From contig NZ_JAJGQH010000009.1 in the NCBI RefSeq assembly GCF_020783655.1, positions 168,902-232,901 on the forward strand: 64,000 bases of DNA, written 5' to 3'. The first letter of the stretch is position 1. Every line of letters begins with the position of its first letter. The notes under the pieces are model-generated. The model was not told the DNA's origin. It was given only the letters and a program-made list of their open reading frames with translations, and searched no databases. This document shows positions 37,536-46,519 of this stretch, in pieces. Source of the DNA: Xanthomonas melonis (GTDB lineage Bacteria; Pseudomonadota; Gammaproteobacteria; Xanthomonadales; Xanthomonadaceae). A program made the translations under genes and the position numbers.

Positions 37536-38623
37536 CGGCGTGCTCCCTGGCCGGTGGCGGCACTGCCCTGGCCGCTGGCGATCTCGCGCTCGCGGCGGTT
37601 GAACGACTGCGCATACACCGACGAGCGCGCGGCCAGGATCGGGTCGTTGGAGGCCGCCAGACCCTTGGGCAGGATCAGCGGGTCGTAATTCAGATCGCGG
37701 CACGGCCCGGCGGCCTGCGGCTGCGCATGCTCCAGGGTCAGCGTGCCGGCCACGATCTGCTTGCGGTTCTCCGGCCACGGCTGCGACGGGTCGTCCACCG
37801 GATCGCCCGGTTCGGCCACGGTCAGCACCATATCCCAGCGCAGCGGCCCCTCCGCCAGCCGTGCGTCCAGGTCGGTGGCCAGAAAATCGCCATCGGCCTG
37901 CTGGCGTTGCTGCGCGCTCAATTCCTTGAACGGGGTATGTGGGTGCATCGACCAGCGGATGTAACGCTCGCGCCCGTCGGCCGCAACCGCGCGGAACGCG
38001 TTGACGCCGTTGTATTGCGTGTTGGCCCAGCTATCGGACCAGGGCGCGGTCTTGGCCCACTGCTGGAACTTGGCCGCCTCCGGATACTGCTTGCCGAAGG
38101 CCGCCAGCTTGGCCGGGTCCGGTTTGCCGGTGGCCGGGTCGGGCCGGGAGGCCACGTTCAAGGCCTGAAAACCGGCCGGCGTGGCGACCACGAAGAACGG
38201 AAAACTGTTCATGGCGGTCCGCCATTCCTGCCCGTCGTCGCTGCGCAGCAGCAGCGCCATGCTGCGTACGCGCGCCTGCCCGTCAGGGCCATACGGATCG
38301 CCACCGCCGATGGACATACGGCCCAGCACCGGCGTACTGGGCTGGCTGAAGATGCGTGCCGACGACAGCCAGGTGGCCTTGCCGCTGGATTGGAACTGTC
38401 CGCTCACGCAGACACCTTTGGTATGCGCACGCCGGAAGCCCGGATGCGGCGGCCCGCTGGCTTCGATGGTATCGGTCATGCGCGCGGCGGTGAGCCGGTC
38501 GCCGCCGATCCAGCCCGCCGTCCAGGCGAAGGCAACGGCGAGACCGCCGGCAATGGCGGCGATGCCCAGCAACGGCAGCACCGGGCGGCGCGGACGTCGG
38601 TCGGGGGGAGGTGGCAACGTCAT
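37532..38623 (-). CDS. membrane-anchored catalase-like haem peroxidase (SrpA family)
   Basis: A 363-residue protein of the catalase superfamily, SrpA-like group. One N-terminal membrane helix (about 17-37) anchors it with the haem domain outside. Catalase-like features include FRRAHTKGVCVSGQF (distal His), ARVRSMALLLRSDDGQEWR, MNSFPFFVVATP and FLATDLDARLAEGPLRWDM. It is shorter than true catalases and lacks their C-terminal part. It is coupled to cytochrome b561, which suggests a quinol-driven peroxidase. This is inference from the pairing. Confidence 0.83.
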   Translation of the reverse strand: MTLPPPPDRRPRRPVLPLLGIAAIAGGLAVAFAWTAGWIGGDRLTAARMTDTIEASGPPHPGFRRAHTKGVCVSGQFQSSGKATWLSSARIFSQPSTPVLGRMSIGGGDPYGPDGQARVRSMALLLRSDDGQEWRTAMNSFPFFVVATPAGFQALNVASRPDPATGKPDPAKLAAFGKQYPEAAKFQQWAKTAPWSDSWANTQYNGVNAFRAVAADGRERYIRWSMHPHTPFKELSAQQRQQADGDFLATDLDARLAEGPLRWDMVLTVAEPGDPVDDPSQPWPENRKQIVAGTLTLEHAQPQAAGPCRDLNYDPLILPKGLAASNDPILAARSSVYAQSFNRREREIASGQGSAATGQGARR

Positions 38624-38922
38624 GGCTGGCTCCGGAAGGGTTGGATGGAGTGGGACGATGCGCAGACCCGTTGATTCCACGACCATGCATGCGTTGCGAT
38701 CGGTTTGCGCAGGTGGGGAATAATCCTTCGTCCGGCGCGTCCAATGCGTGATGCCACTGCCTCGATCGCCCAGGCACGGGCTCGACGACACCAACTGTAG
38801 GCCGTGCTGCCTTGTCGCCAGGCAAGCTCAGCTTTTCTCGCCAGCTGCCGAACGAGCGCTCTGGGCATGCAGGCGCTAGGCAGACACCGCCATGCCCCAT
38901 GCAGAGGCGGGTTGCGCTTCGC

Positions 38923-40293
38923 TCAGCCGCCGTAACGCTGCTGCAGCATCGCAAACGCCGAGCGCAGCGCCAGCGCTTCGCCGCCGGCCGGGCGCCCCGG
39001 GCGGTCGCTGTCGTTCCAGGCGTAGACGTCCAGATGCGCCCACGGCTGGCCCGGGGCCACGAAGCGCTCCAGGTAGAGCGCCGCAGTCACCGCGCCGGCC
39101 ATGCGCGAACCGGCATTGGCCATGTCGGCCACATGGCTGTTGAGATAGCGCAGATATGGCCGCCACAGCGGCATGCGCCAGACCGGGTCGCGGGTCTGCT
39201 CGCCGGCATCGATCCAGCCTTGCGCCAACGCATCGTCGTTGGCGAACAACGCCGGCAGATCCGGGCCCAGCGCGATGCGTGCGGCACCGGTGAGCGTGGC
39301 GAAATCCAGGATCAGGTCAGGCTTCTGCTCGGTGGCGTAGCTCAAGGCGTCGCACAGCACCAGCCGGCCCTCGGCATCGGTGTTGTCCACTTCCACCGTG
39401 ACGCCGGCGCGGGTGGTGAGTATCTCGCCGGGACGGAACGCATTCGGGCCAACCGCATTTTCCACGGCGGCGATCAGCAGGGTCAGCCGCACCGGCAACT
39501 GCTGGGCCATCACCAGGCCGGCCAGCGCCAGGGCATGCGCGGCGCCGCCCATGTCCTTCTTCATGTTGCGCATGCCGTCGGCGGGCTTGAGATCCAGCCC
39601 GCCGGTATCGAAGCACACGCCCTTGCCGACCAGCACCAGATGCGGATGCGCCGCATCGCCCCATTGCAGCTGGATCAGCCGCGGCGCGCGGTGCGAGGCG
39701 CGGCCCACCGCATGGATGGTGGGAAAGTTCTGCGCCAGCAAGGCATCGCCGACGATCGCCTCCACCTGTGCGCCGTGCGCCTGCGCCACCGCACGGGCGG
39801 CATCTTCCAACTGCTCCGGTCCCATGTCTTCGGTGGGCGTGTTGACCCAGTCGCGCACGCGCAGGCAGGCCTCGATCAGGGCCCGCGTCTGCGCCGAGGG
39901 TGTGGCCGCCAGCTCGGCCGGTGCGCGCGGCACCTTGCGGTAGCGCGCGAAGCGGTAGGCACCCAGGCCCCAGCCCAGATGCAGCAAGGCCTGTTCGGCA
40001 GCATCGAGCGGCGTGGCCAGCGTCCAGCGGCTGGCCGGCGGCAGCGCCATCGGTGCATGCGCATAGGCGTAGGCATCGGCACGGTCGCCGATGCCGATCA
40101 CGGCCCCTGCCAGTCCCTGTTCGCCAGGCAGCAGCAATACGCTGCCGGGAGCGGCATCGAACCGCTGCGCCTGCGCCCACGCCAGCACGCTGGTGGCCTG
40201 CTCGGCGCACCAGCGGCTAAACCCTTCGCGATCGAGGACATGCAGCGGTAGCGCGGCAGCGCTGGGATCGGTGAAACCGGTGAGGTGCGACAT
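38923..40293 (-). CDS. M17 leucyl-aminopeptidase family peptidase
   Basis: A 456-residue cytosolic aminopeptidase. The dimetal site is clear: VLVGKGVCFDTGGLDLKP (Lys, Asp), MKKDMGGAAHALALA (Lys, Asp) and NTDAEGRLVLCDAL (the PepA signature with Asp and Glu). It is closest to the PepB/proteobacterial-type branch with a diverged N-terminal domain. Of two overlapping starts, ATG at 40293 is preferred because AAGGA lies 5 nt upstream, whereas the ATG at 40299 overlaps that site. Probably recycles peptides. Confidence 0.9.
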   Translation of the reverse strand: MSHLTGFTDPSAAALPLHVLDREGFSRWCAEQATSVLAWAQAQRFDAAPGSVLLLPGEQGLAGAVIGIGDRADAYAYAHAPMALPPASRWTLATPLDAAEQALLHLGWGLGAYRFARYRKVPRAPAELAATPSAQTRALIEACLRVRDWVNTPTEDMGPEQLEDAARAVAQAHGAQVEAIVGDALLAQNFPTIHAVGRASHRAPRLIQLQWGDAAHPHLVLVGKGVCFDTGGLDLKPADGMRNMKKDMGGAAHALALAGLVMAQQLPVRLTLLIAAVENAVGPNAFRPGEILTTRAGVTVEVDNTDAEGRLVLCDALSYATEQKPDLILDFATLTGAARIALGPDLPALFANDDALAQGWIDAGEQTRDPVWRMPLWRPYLRYLNSHVADMANAGSRMAGAVTAALYLERFVAPGQPWAHLDVYAWNDSDRPGRPAGGEALALRSAFAMLQQRYGG

Positions 40294-40332
40294 GGACATC
40301 CTTCGATGGCGCCGTGCGCCGGCGGGGTGAAC

Positions 40333-41070
40333 TCAGGCGGGAAGACAGAGGCCGTCGCGTGCGGCGTCGGGGTTCGGGTACTGGGCATCCAGCCACTCGG
40401 CCAGCCCGGTCAGGCTGTCGAACTCCAGGTCCGGCCGCTGGGTCGGGTGCGGCCATGGCGCGCCGTCACGATTGATCCAGCACGCGCGCAGCCCTGCATC
40501 GAGCGCGCCCAGTACATCCATGCGGACGTGGTCGCCCACATGCAGCACCTGGGCCGGCGGTACCTCCAGGCGCGCGCAGGCCGCCAGGAAGATGCTTGCC
40601 TCCGGTTTGGCACAGCCGTGCTCGCGCGAGCCCAGCTGGAAGACGAAGTGATGCATCAGGCCGATGCGCTGCAGGTCGGCATTGCCGTTGCTGAGCGCGG
40701 CCACCGGCACGTGACGGGCGAGCCGCGCCAGCGCGTCCAGCGCATCCGGATAGCATTCCACCTGGTTGCGTGCGGCATAGAACACCTCATAGGCGGGCTC
40801 CACCAGTGCCAGATCGCCACCGCTTTCGCGCAAGGCCATTTCCAGCGTCAGCCGGCGCAATGCGCTGAGGTCGTGATGCAGCTGCGGATTGTCGGCAAAG
40901 CTGCGCTCGCGCAGTTCCCGCATCGCGTCCACCGGGAACCGCTGCGCGGTCGCCGGGCTGTGCTCGCACATCCACTCATACAACACCTGGTCGATGCGCG
41001 CACCGATCGGTGCAAACGGCCACAGCGTATCGTCGAGGTCGAGGGTGATGGCGCGGACGTGGAAGCTCAT
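40333..41070 (-). CDS. HAD-family hydrolase (YigB-like)
   Basis: A 245-residue phosphatase of the haloacid dehalogenase superfamily. Motif I is ITLDLDDTLWPF (nucleophile Asp about 10), motif II VAALSNGNAD, motif III the Lys in CAKPEASIF and motif IV VGDHVRMDVLGALDAG. The TLWPF after motif I recalls YigB, the FMN phosphatase of riboflavin synthesis. A general sugar or nucleotide phosphatase is also possible. It is 39 bp upstream of the M17 gene and may be co-transcribed. Confidence 0.85.
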   Translation of the reverse strand: MSFHVRAITLDLDDTLWPFAPIGARIDQVLYEWMCEHSPATAQRFPVDAMRELRERSFADNPQLHHDLSALRRLTLEMALRESGGDLALVEPAYEVFYAARNQVECYPDALDALARLARHVPVAALSNGNADLQRIGLMHHFVFQLGSREHGCAKPEASIFLAACARLEVPPAQVLHVGDHVRMDVLGALDAGLRACWINRDGAPWPHPTQRPDLEFDSLTGLAEWLDAQYPNPDAARDGLCLPA

Positions 41071-41121
41071 CGCAAGATTTTACGGGCTTGCGCCGGAATT
41101 GGGGAATCAGGATCGGGCAAC

Positions 41122-41172
41122 GGCAACTGCGCGGTTGCCTCTACCAATCCCGAATGCCCAACCCCCAATCCC
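41122..41172 (-). repeat. G-tract repeat and hairpin at the end of the AI-2E transporter gene
   Basis: Minus-strand G tracts complementary to plus 41170-41172, 41162-41166, 41157-41159 and 41149-41151 lie directly after the transporter stop (41175), followed by a hairpin GGCAAC/GTTGCC (41122-41139). The arrangement mirrors that at 28842-28889. It probably marks a transcript end. Confidence 0.6.
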
Positions 41173-41174
41173 GG

Positions 41175-42281
41175 CTACTCAAGCAGCCTCGCCCAGCGCT
41201 GCATGCCTTCGACCCGGCTCAGCACCATCTTGATGCACACCAGCAGCGGCACCGCCAGCAACAGGCCGACCATGCCCCAGAGCCAGCCGAACAACATCAG
41301 TGCCAGGATCAGCATCAGCGGCGAGATCGCCATGCGGCGGCCCAGCACGATCGGAGTGACCACCTGTCCTTCGATCGTATGCAACGCCAGATACAGGATC
41401 GCCGGCAGCAGCGAGGAGACCGTACTGCGGAATTCCACGAATCCCATCAGCAGCATCAGCATCACCCCGATCAAGGGGCCGACATAGGGCGCGAAGTTGA
41501 GCAGCGCCACCACCGTGCCCCACAACAGCGCCTCGGGCAGTGGGATCTTCAGCACGTACAGGATCCCGGCGAACACCAGGCCCACCAGCGTATTGATCAC
41601 GCTGATGGTGAGCACATAGCGCGACACCTCGCGCTCGATGTCCAGCATGATCTCGGTGGTGAAGCGTTGCTGCTGCCGGTTGGGCAGCAGGGCGATCGCA
41701 TGCCGCTGCAGGCTTTCGCCATAGACCATGAAGAAAAAGGTCAGCAGTACCACCGCCAGCACCGAAGCAGCGAGCTTGGGCGTGCGCACCAGCGCCTTGT
41801 ACGGGTCGTCCAGTTGGGTGCGCACGATCTGCACGCCGCGTTGCTGGCCGCCGCCGGCAGCACGGGCAAAGTTTTCTGCGGCCTGGTTGGCCTGCATCAC
41901 CGGTTTGGTGAAATCACGCACGTCGCGCGCGATCTGGCGCATCTGCCGCGGCGCCTGCTGCACCCATTCCGATGCCGGCCCAGCCAGTTGCACTGCCAAC
42001 GCAGCAGTGGCGGCAAGTCCCAGGCACAGCACCAGCAATGCACCCAGGAAACGCGGGATGTACAGCTTGCGCAGTCCACGCAGGATGGGATTGCCGATCA
42101 GCGCGAAGAAAGCGGCCAGCATGATCGGCAGGATGATGGTCTGCGCTGCCCATAGCGTGTAACCGACCGCCAGGGTCGCCAGCACGACCAGTGAAGCGGG
42201 TGCGCGGGGGCGCGGCGCCGGCGGTGGCGGCAGTGGATCTGCCGGTGCGGCAGGGTCCAGCGAATCGACGGAAAGAGACAT
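41175..42281 (-). CDS. AI-2E/PerM family transporter
   Basis: A 368-residue inner-membrane protein of the PerM/TqsA (UPF0118) family. A proline-rich N-tail (1-30) is followed by helices at about 33-75, 82-105, a cytosolic helical region (110-190), then helices from 195 to 355 including VALLNFAPYVGPLIGVML and LLPAILYLALHTIEGQ, typical of the family. The start at MSLSVDSLD (42281) was chosen over an upstream low-complexity extension. Members export AI-2 or act as Na/H antiporters. The substrate here is unknown. Confidence 0.86.
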   Translation of the reverse strand: MSLSVDSLDPAAPADPLPPPPAPRPRAPASLVVLATLAVGYTLWAAQTIILPIMLAAFFALIGNPILRGLRKLYIPRFLGALLVLCLGLAATAALAVQLAGPASEWVQQAPRQMRQIARDVRDFTKPVMQANQAAENFARAAGGGQQRGVQIVRTQLDDPYKALVRTPKLAASVLAVVLLTFFFMVYGESLQRHAIALLPNRQQQRFTTEIMLDIEREVSRYVLTISVINTLVGLVFAGILYVLKIPLPEALLWGTVVALLNFAPYVGPLIGVMLMLLMGFVEFRSTVSSLLPAILYLALHTIEGQVVTPIVLGRRMAISPLMLILALMLFGWLWGMVGLLLAVPLLVCIKMVLSRVEGMQRWARLLE

Positions 42282-42437
42282 GCGCACCCTGGCGGCGGAC
42301 TGGCATGCTGCCAGCGGAGCGTCATTATCGGCACATTGCGTCAACGGCGCGCACAGGAACCGTGTGTTCGATGTCACCGTGCGACCGGCCGGCGGTCCCG
42401 GCGACTGCCGTCACCAGAACCCCACTATCGCGCTGAC

Positions 42438-42821
42438 TCAGGCCGCGCGTTCCACCGGCACCTGCACCACCGTCACCGGTGGATCGGCCGCCACTTCTTC
42501 GGCATTGTCGGCAGCGCGCTCGGCCTGTTCGGAGGCCTCCTGCGCACGGTGCGCGGTAAACAGTGCGGAGATCGTGCTGATCATCTGCAGAATCTTGGGA
42601 ATGCCTCCCAGCTTGCCGGCGATGCTGCCCAGCGCGGCCTGCGGCTCGTTGCGACCAGTGACAAAGCCCAGCCCGAAGCCGACCGTGAGAATCCGTAGCG
42701 GCGACCACCCAGCCCGCCAGGTCTGCCGTAATTCGCCCCAGTGCGCGCGCGTCTCCTGCGCTCGGCCCTCGACCAGAAATTCAGCGCGCTCCACGCGCTG
42801 ACGCAAGGTGCCGAATTTCAT
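42438..42821 (-). CDS. hypothetical protein of a yqjD/yqjE-type operon
   Basis: A 127-residue protein: charged helical N-terminus (LRQRVERAEFLVEGRAQETR), a short hydrophobic stretch (PLRILTVGFGLGFVTG, about 41-56), a glycine-rich loop and a helical Ala/Glu-rich part. It overlaps the holin-like gene by 4 bp. In E. coli the comparable slot after yqjDE is yqjK, but I cannot confirm homology. It is probably a peripheral partner of these inner-membrane proteins. Confidence 0.62.
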   Translation of the reverse strand: MKFGTLRQRVERAEFLVEGRAQETRAHWGELRQTWRAGWSPLRILTVGFGLGFVTGRNEPQAALGSIAGKLGGIPKILQMISTISALFTAHRAQEASEQAERAADNAEEVAADPPVTVVQVPVERAA

Positions 42822-43306
42822 GCGCGTCCTCCACTGGCGTGCGACGCGTTTGCGTCCTCATCGCCGTTGCTGTCGTCGAAAATGCCCAGCCTGATCAACT
42901 GCCGACGTGTGGCGTTCATCCCGGTGTGGTCGAAATAGAAGAACACGCGCCACGCCGCGATGCCGGTCACCAACAGGCTGGCAAGTGCAGTGAAGAACAT
43001 CGCCTGGAACCACGACAGCCCCGCGCGCTGCAGCAATGCAATGATCGCCCCGGCAAGCAACAGCCACGACGACGCACCGAACACCACCGCCACGCAGGCC
43101 CAGGCCAGGCCACGGCCAAAGGCGCTGCGCGCCAACTGCAGGTCGGCCGACACCAGCCGGCGCAACGCGCGGCTGGTGTCCTTGGCCGAACCCAGGGTGG
43201 CGCGGCCGGCAGCGCCAACTGCGCGAACGCTCTCGTCCAGCCCCGGCGTCGTCTCGCGCGCGTCCGGCGCGTCGGCCCCGGCGGCTGTGGAAGCCTGATC
43301 GCTCAC
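42818..43306 (-). CDS. YqjE-like phage-holin-family membrane protein
   Basis: A 162-residue protein with two membrane helices (about 72-95 and 103-125) and an amphipathic N-terminal segment (SAKDTSRALRRLVSADLQLARS), the layout of the YqjE/Holin_X family (DUF1469). It ends with a charged tail. It sits between the DUF883 gene (gap of 3 bp) and the 127-residue protein (overlap). E. coli YqjD/ElaB relatives tether ribosomes to the membrane in stationary phase, and a role of this kind is inferred. Confidence 0.78.
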   Translation of the reverse strand: MSDQASTAAGADAPDARETTPGLDESVRAVGAAGRATLGSAKDTSRALRRLVSADLQLARSAFGRGLAWACVAVVFGASSWLLLAGAIIALLQRAGLSWFQAMFFTALASLLVTGIAAWRVFFYFDHTGMNATRRQLIRLGIFDDSNGDEDANASHASGGRA

Positions 43307-43309
43307 GGC

Positions 43310-43672
43310 TTAGTTGTCGTTGCTGCGTGCCAGCTTGGCGATCACCCAGCCAGCGGCGAATGCCACGCCGAATGCGGCCAGCGGACGTTCGCGGATCAGA
43401 TCGGTGGCGCTATCGAGCAGATCGTTGCCCTTGGCGACCAGGACGTCCATCTGCTCCTTGGCTGCGGCGCCGCCGAACTCGGCAGCGGCCATGCCGGCCA
43501 GGGCGGTATCGGACAGCTCGGCCTTGACGTTGGCTCGACCGAGCTTGAGTTCGTCGCCGGCGGCGCTGGTCGCGCCCTTGACGGCTTCGCCGGCGGCGCT
43601 GGCAGCGGACTTCAGGTGGCTGCCGGCTTCGCTCAGGTTTTCCTTCAGCTGTTCGGTATTGGTGGGGCTCAT
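43310..43672 (-). CDS. DUF883 (YqjD/ElaB) membrane-anchored stress protein
   Basis: A 120-residue protein with the DUF883 layout: long Ala/Lys/Glu helical region (residues 5-95) and a single C-terminal membrane helix (RPLAAFGVAFAAGWVIAKLA) preceded by the conserved IRERPL. In E. coli, YqjD and ElaB bind ribosomes and anchor them to the membrane in stationary phase. It is the first gene of the three-gene unit. GGAGAT stands just before the ATG. Confidence 0.87.
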   Translation of the reverse strand: MSPTNTEQLKENLSEAGSHLKSAASAAGEAVKGATSAAGDELKLGRANVKAELSDTALAGMAAAEFGGAAAKEQMDVLVAKGNDLLDSATDLIRERPLAAFGVAFAAGWVIAKLARSNDN

Positions 43673-43788
43673 GTGGTATCTCCTTCAGTCGTTGATGGCA
43701 GCCGCCACTCGCGTGGGGTCGTGCGGTAGCAATAGCATCGGGGGGGTGTAGGAGGTGTTAGTGGGATCGGCGGCGGCTGCACATGCCG

Positions 43789-45225
43789 TCAACGCATCAG
43801 TGCGTCGTACTGCGCATTGCCGCGCAGGATCCGTACCACCAGCTGCTGCGGTTTGCGCTGGAAGTTGGCGCGCCAGGTGGCCAGGTCGGCGACCTCGCCC
43901 ACGCTGCTGGCCACGATCACATCGCCGGACACCAGGCCGTTGGCGGCAGCGCGTCCGCCGCGTTTGACCTCGCTGACCATGACCCCGGTAATGCCGGATT
44001 GGCGCAGCGATTCGGGCAGGTCGGTGAACGTGGCGCCGCCCAGCCGCGGGTCCAGCATGTCGCCGGTGACCGTACGGTCCTGCTCCTTCAAGGTGGCCCT
44101 GAGCTTGAGCGGTTTGCCATCGCGACGGATGTCCAGCGTCACCGCACTGCCGACCGCCTGCAGGCCTTCGTAGTTATGCAGCGCTTCGGCGCTGTCCACG
44201 CGCTGGTCGTTGGCAGCCACCACCACATCGCCCGGCTGCACGCCGGCGGCAGCGGCGGCCGACCCCGGCAGCACGCGCGTCACCAAGGCGCCGCGTTGCG
44301 ATTCCAGCCCCAGGCCCTGGGACATCTGCACAGTGAGGTTCTGGGTCTCCAGGCCCAGCGTGCCGCGCACGACCACGCCCTTGGTCACCAACTGCTCCAC
44401 CACGCTGCGCGCCAGGTTGGACGGGATCGCCAGGCCCAGGCCGATATTGCCGGCCATGCTGCCCTGCGGATTGAAGCTGGCGGTATTGATGCCCACCAGT
44501 TGCCCTTGCAGGTTCACCAGTGCGCCGCCGGAATTGCCGGGATTGATCGATGCATCGGTCTGGATGAAGTTCTGATAGCCCAGCCCGCGGATGCCGCTGC
44601 GACCCACCGCCGAAACGATACCGGAGGTGACGGTCTGGCTGAAACCGAACGGATTGCCGATCGCCACCACGAAGTCGCCGACACGCAGCTGGTTGCTGTC
44701 GGCCAATTTGATGTCGGTGAGCTTGTCGGCCTTGATGCGGATCAGCGCGATATCGGTGTCGGCGTCGGATCCGATGAACTCGGCCTTGACCGTGCGACCG
44801 TCGCCGAGCGTGACCTGCACATCGTCCGCATTCTCGATGACATGGTGGTTGGTCAGTACATAGCCCTTTTGCGCATCGATGATCACGCCCGAGCCGAGCG
44901 ATTCGTTGATGCGGTCCTGCGGTATCTCCGGAAACAGCCGGCGCAGGATCGGATCGTTGAAGAAGGGATTGCGTACGCGCACCACCTGCTTGGTGTTGAC
45001 GCTGACCACCGCCGGCATCGCCTGCTGCAACATCGGCGCCAGCGAGGGCACCGGTTGTCCGGCGACGGCAGCCGGCAATGCGGCCGCCGTCGGCAAGCTA
45101 AAGGTGGCGTTGCCGGAAGGCGTGGCTTCGGCACGGTTGTCCAGCCAGGCATTGATGCCGGTTGCGGCGAAGCCGCCGAACGCAGCGGCCAGGGAAAGCG
45201 TAAGCAAGGTGGGAAGCGGTCGCAT
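43789..45225 (-). CDS. degQ: DegP/DegQ-type periplasmic serine protease
   Basis: A 478-residue HtrA-family protease-chaperone. After a signal segment (ATGINAWLD) the trypsin-like domain has the triad His in LTNHHVIENAD (about 126), Asp in DADTDIALIR (about 156) and Ser in NPGNSGGALV (about 231). Two PDZ domains follow at about 283-375 and 385-475 (ARGALVTRVLPGSAAAAAG and VKRGGRAAANGLVSGDV). It degrades or refolds misfolded envelope proteins. The start is MRPLPTLL at 45225. A much longer open frame upstream is an antisense artefact. It is divergent from the histone-like gene. Confidence 0.92.
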   Translation of the reverse strand: MRPLPTLLTLSLAAAFGGFAATGINAWLDNRAEATPSGNATFSLPTAAALPAAVAGQPVPSLAPMLQQAMPAVVSVNTKQVVRVRNPFFNDPILRRLFPEIPQDRINESLGSGVIIDAQKGYVLTNHHVIENADDVQVTLGDGRTVKAEFIGSDADTDIALIRIKADKLTDIKLADSNQLRVGDFVVAIGNPFGFSQTVTSGIVSAVGRSGIRGLGYQNFIQTDASINPGNSGGALVNLQGQLVGINTASFNPQGSMAGNIGLGLAIPSNLARSVVEQLVTKGVVVRGTLGLETQNLTVQMSQGLGLESQRGALVTRVLPGSAAAAAGVQPGDVVVAANDQRVDSAEALHNYEGLQAVGSAVTLDIRRDGKPLKLRATLKEQDRTVTGDMLDPRLGGATFTDLPESLRQSGITGVMVSEVKRGGRAAANGLVSGDVIVASSVGEVADLATWRANFQRKPQQLVVRILRGNAQYDALMR

Positions 45226-45468
45226 GGAACGGATTCCGGAGTTGCGCGGTGGAGAAGGAATAGGGTGTCTGACTGCGTAAATCAAGCTGAACGAGAGTGC
45301 CAGTCGGCAATTTAACTGCCGGTGAAAGCGTCCTGCGGCGGGGGATGCGGTTGCGTTGACAGCCCGTGTGGCCCGGCGTAGCGTCCGCTTCATCCGATGC
45401 CTGTTCAGCATATGCATGCTCGCCCGCATCGCCCGCGTTTTTCGCACTGATGCCCTGAAGGAGGGTCT

Positions 45469-46275
45469 ATGAGCAACGGCAATGGTGTGACGGCAACCCT
45501 GTCCGACGCCGTCGAGAGCGTAAAGAGCAGCGCAACCGAACTGACCGAGACTCTCGCCAGCAGCACCAGCGAAGCGGTGAGCACTGCGCAGGAAGCGGCA
45601 GGCGCAGCGGTGGAAGAGGTCAAGACGCGGGTCGCAAAGGCACGCAAGGCGGTAGTCCAGGCCGAGCAGCGGGTGGTCGAGAAGGCCGGCGAAGCGGCCG
45701 GCGCCGTCAAGCGCAGCGTCGCCAGGACCAAGCGCTCGCTGGGCGCGACCAAGGACGCTGCCAGGGACAAGCTGGTTGCCACCAAGGATGCTGCCAAGCA
45801 GAAGCTGGTTTCGACCACGGACGCTGCCAAGCAGAAGCTGAGCAAGACCAGTGCCGCAGCCAAGAAGAAGATTGCGGCCACCAAGGCCAATACCAGGCAG
45901 AAGCTGGAGACTGCCAAGGCCAACGCCAAGGCCGAAGCGGCCGCACTGACGGCCAAGACCGCGGCCAGGAAAGCCGCGCGCAAGACTGCGGTGGCGACGG
46001 TGGGTGCGCGCACGGCGGCCAAGAAGGCGGCCGCCAAATCGGCAGCGGTCAAGACCTCGGCGGCAAAGAGCCCCGCCAAGAAGACGCCAGTGGCCAAGCA
46101 GACCGCCACCAGGCAGGCGGCGATCAAGAAAGCACCGCTGAAGAAAACGGCGACCAAGACCGCCTTGAAGAAAGCCGCCAAGGTGACCAAGACCCCGGCA
46201 ACGCGTGCGGTGGCCAAGACCACCGCCGCCCGCAAGGCCGTGGGCAAGAAGGCAGCCAAGCGGGTCACGCGCTGA
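45469..46275 (+). CDS. histone H1-like Lys/Ala-rich protein
   Basis: A 268-residue low-complexity protein. Residues 1-75 are acidic and helical (SDAVESVKSSATELTETLAS), then degenerate repeats of the type TKDAAKQKL and KKAAAK/KTA run to the C-terminus (KKAAKRVTR). The composition (Lys, Ala, Thr) matches bacterial histone H1-like proteins that bind DNA. The acidic N-terminal region also resembles late-embryogenesis-like stress proteins. GGAGGG lies before the ATG. It is followed by a strong terminator. Confidence 0.8.
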   Translation: MSNGNGVTATLSDAVESVKSSATELTETLASSTSEAVSTAQEAAGAAVEEVKTRVAKARKAVVQAEQRVVEKAGEAAGAVKRSVARTKRSLGATKDAARDKLVATKDAAKQKLVSTTDAAKQKLSKTSAAAKKKIAATKANTRQKLETAKANAKAEAAALTAKTAARKAARKTAVATVGARTAAKKAAAKSAAVKTSAAKSPAKKTPVAKQTATRQAAIKKAPLKKTATKTALKKAAKVTKTPATRAVAKTTAARKAVGKKAAKRVTR

Positions 46276-46304
46276 GGCGTCGTGCCGCAGGCGGCATCTC
46301 AAAA

Positions 46305-46336
46305 AACCGGCGCTGTTCGCACAGCGCCGGTTTTTT
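46305..46336 (+). terminator. intrinsic terminator after the histone H1-like gene
   Basis: Hairpin arms ACCGGCGCTGT/ACAGCGCCGGT (46306-46331, loop TCGC) flanked by AAAAA on one side and TTTTTT on the other, so it could work in both directions. Confidence 0.92.
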
Positions 46337-46519
46337 GTGGCCGAGGGTGATGAATGCGCTGCGGCGGACCGACATCTTCGCAGAGCAAAACATCAGCCAT
46401 CGCGTCGTTACCGACGTGCTTTCTCAGCGGAAGAGTTGAACTGAGGGCAACGCACGGAGCTTGCCGTTGTAGCGATGATGCAGCGCGCAGCGCGTCACCT
46501 CGTCCGCCCTTGCGGGGCA

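Noticed and set aside
45226..46302. Open reading frame of the DegQ gene continuing about 1 kb upstream across the histone-like gene
   Set aside because: The extra translation is Leu/Gly/Arg-rich low complexity, antisense to the Lys/Ala repeats. The protease has a proper start and signal peptide at 45225.
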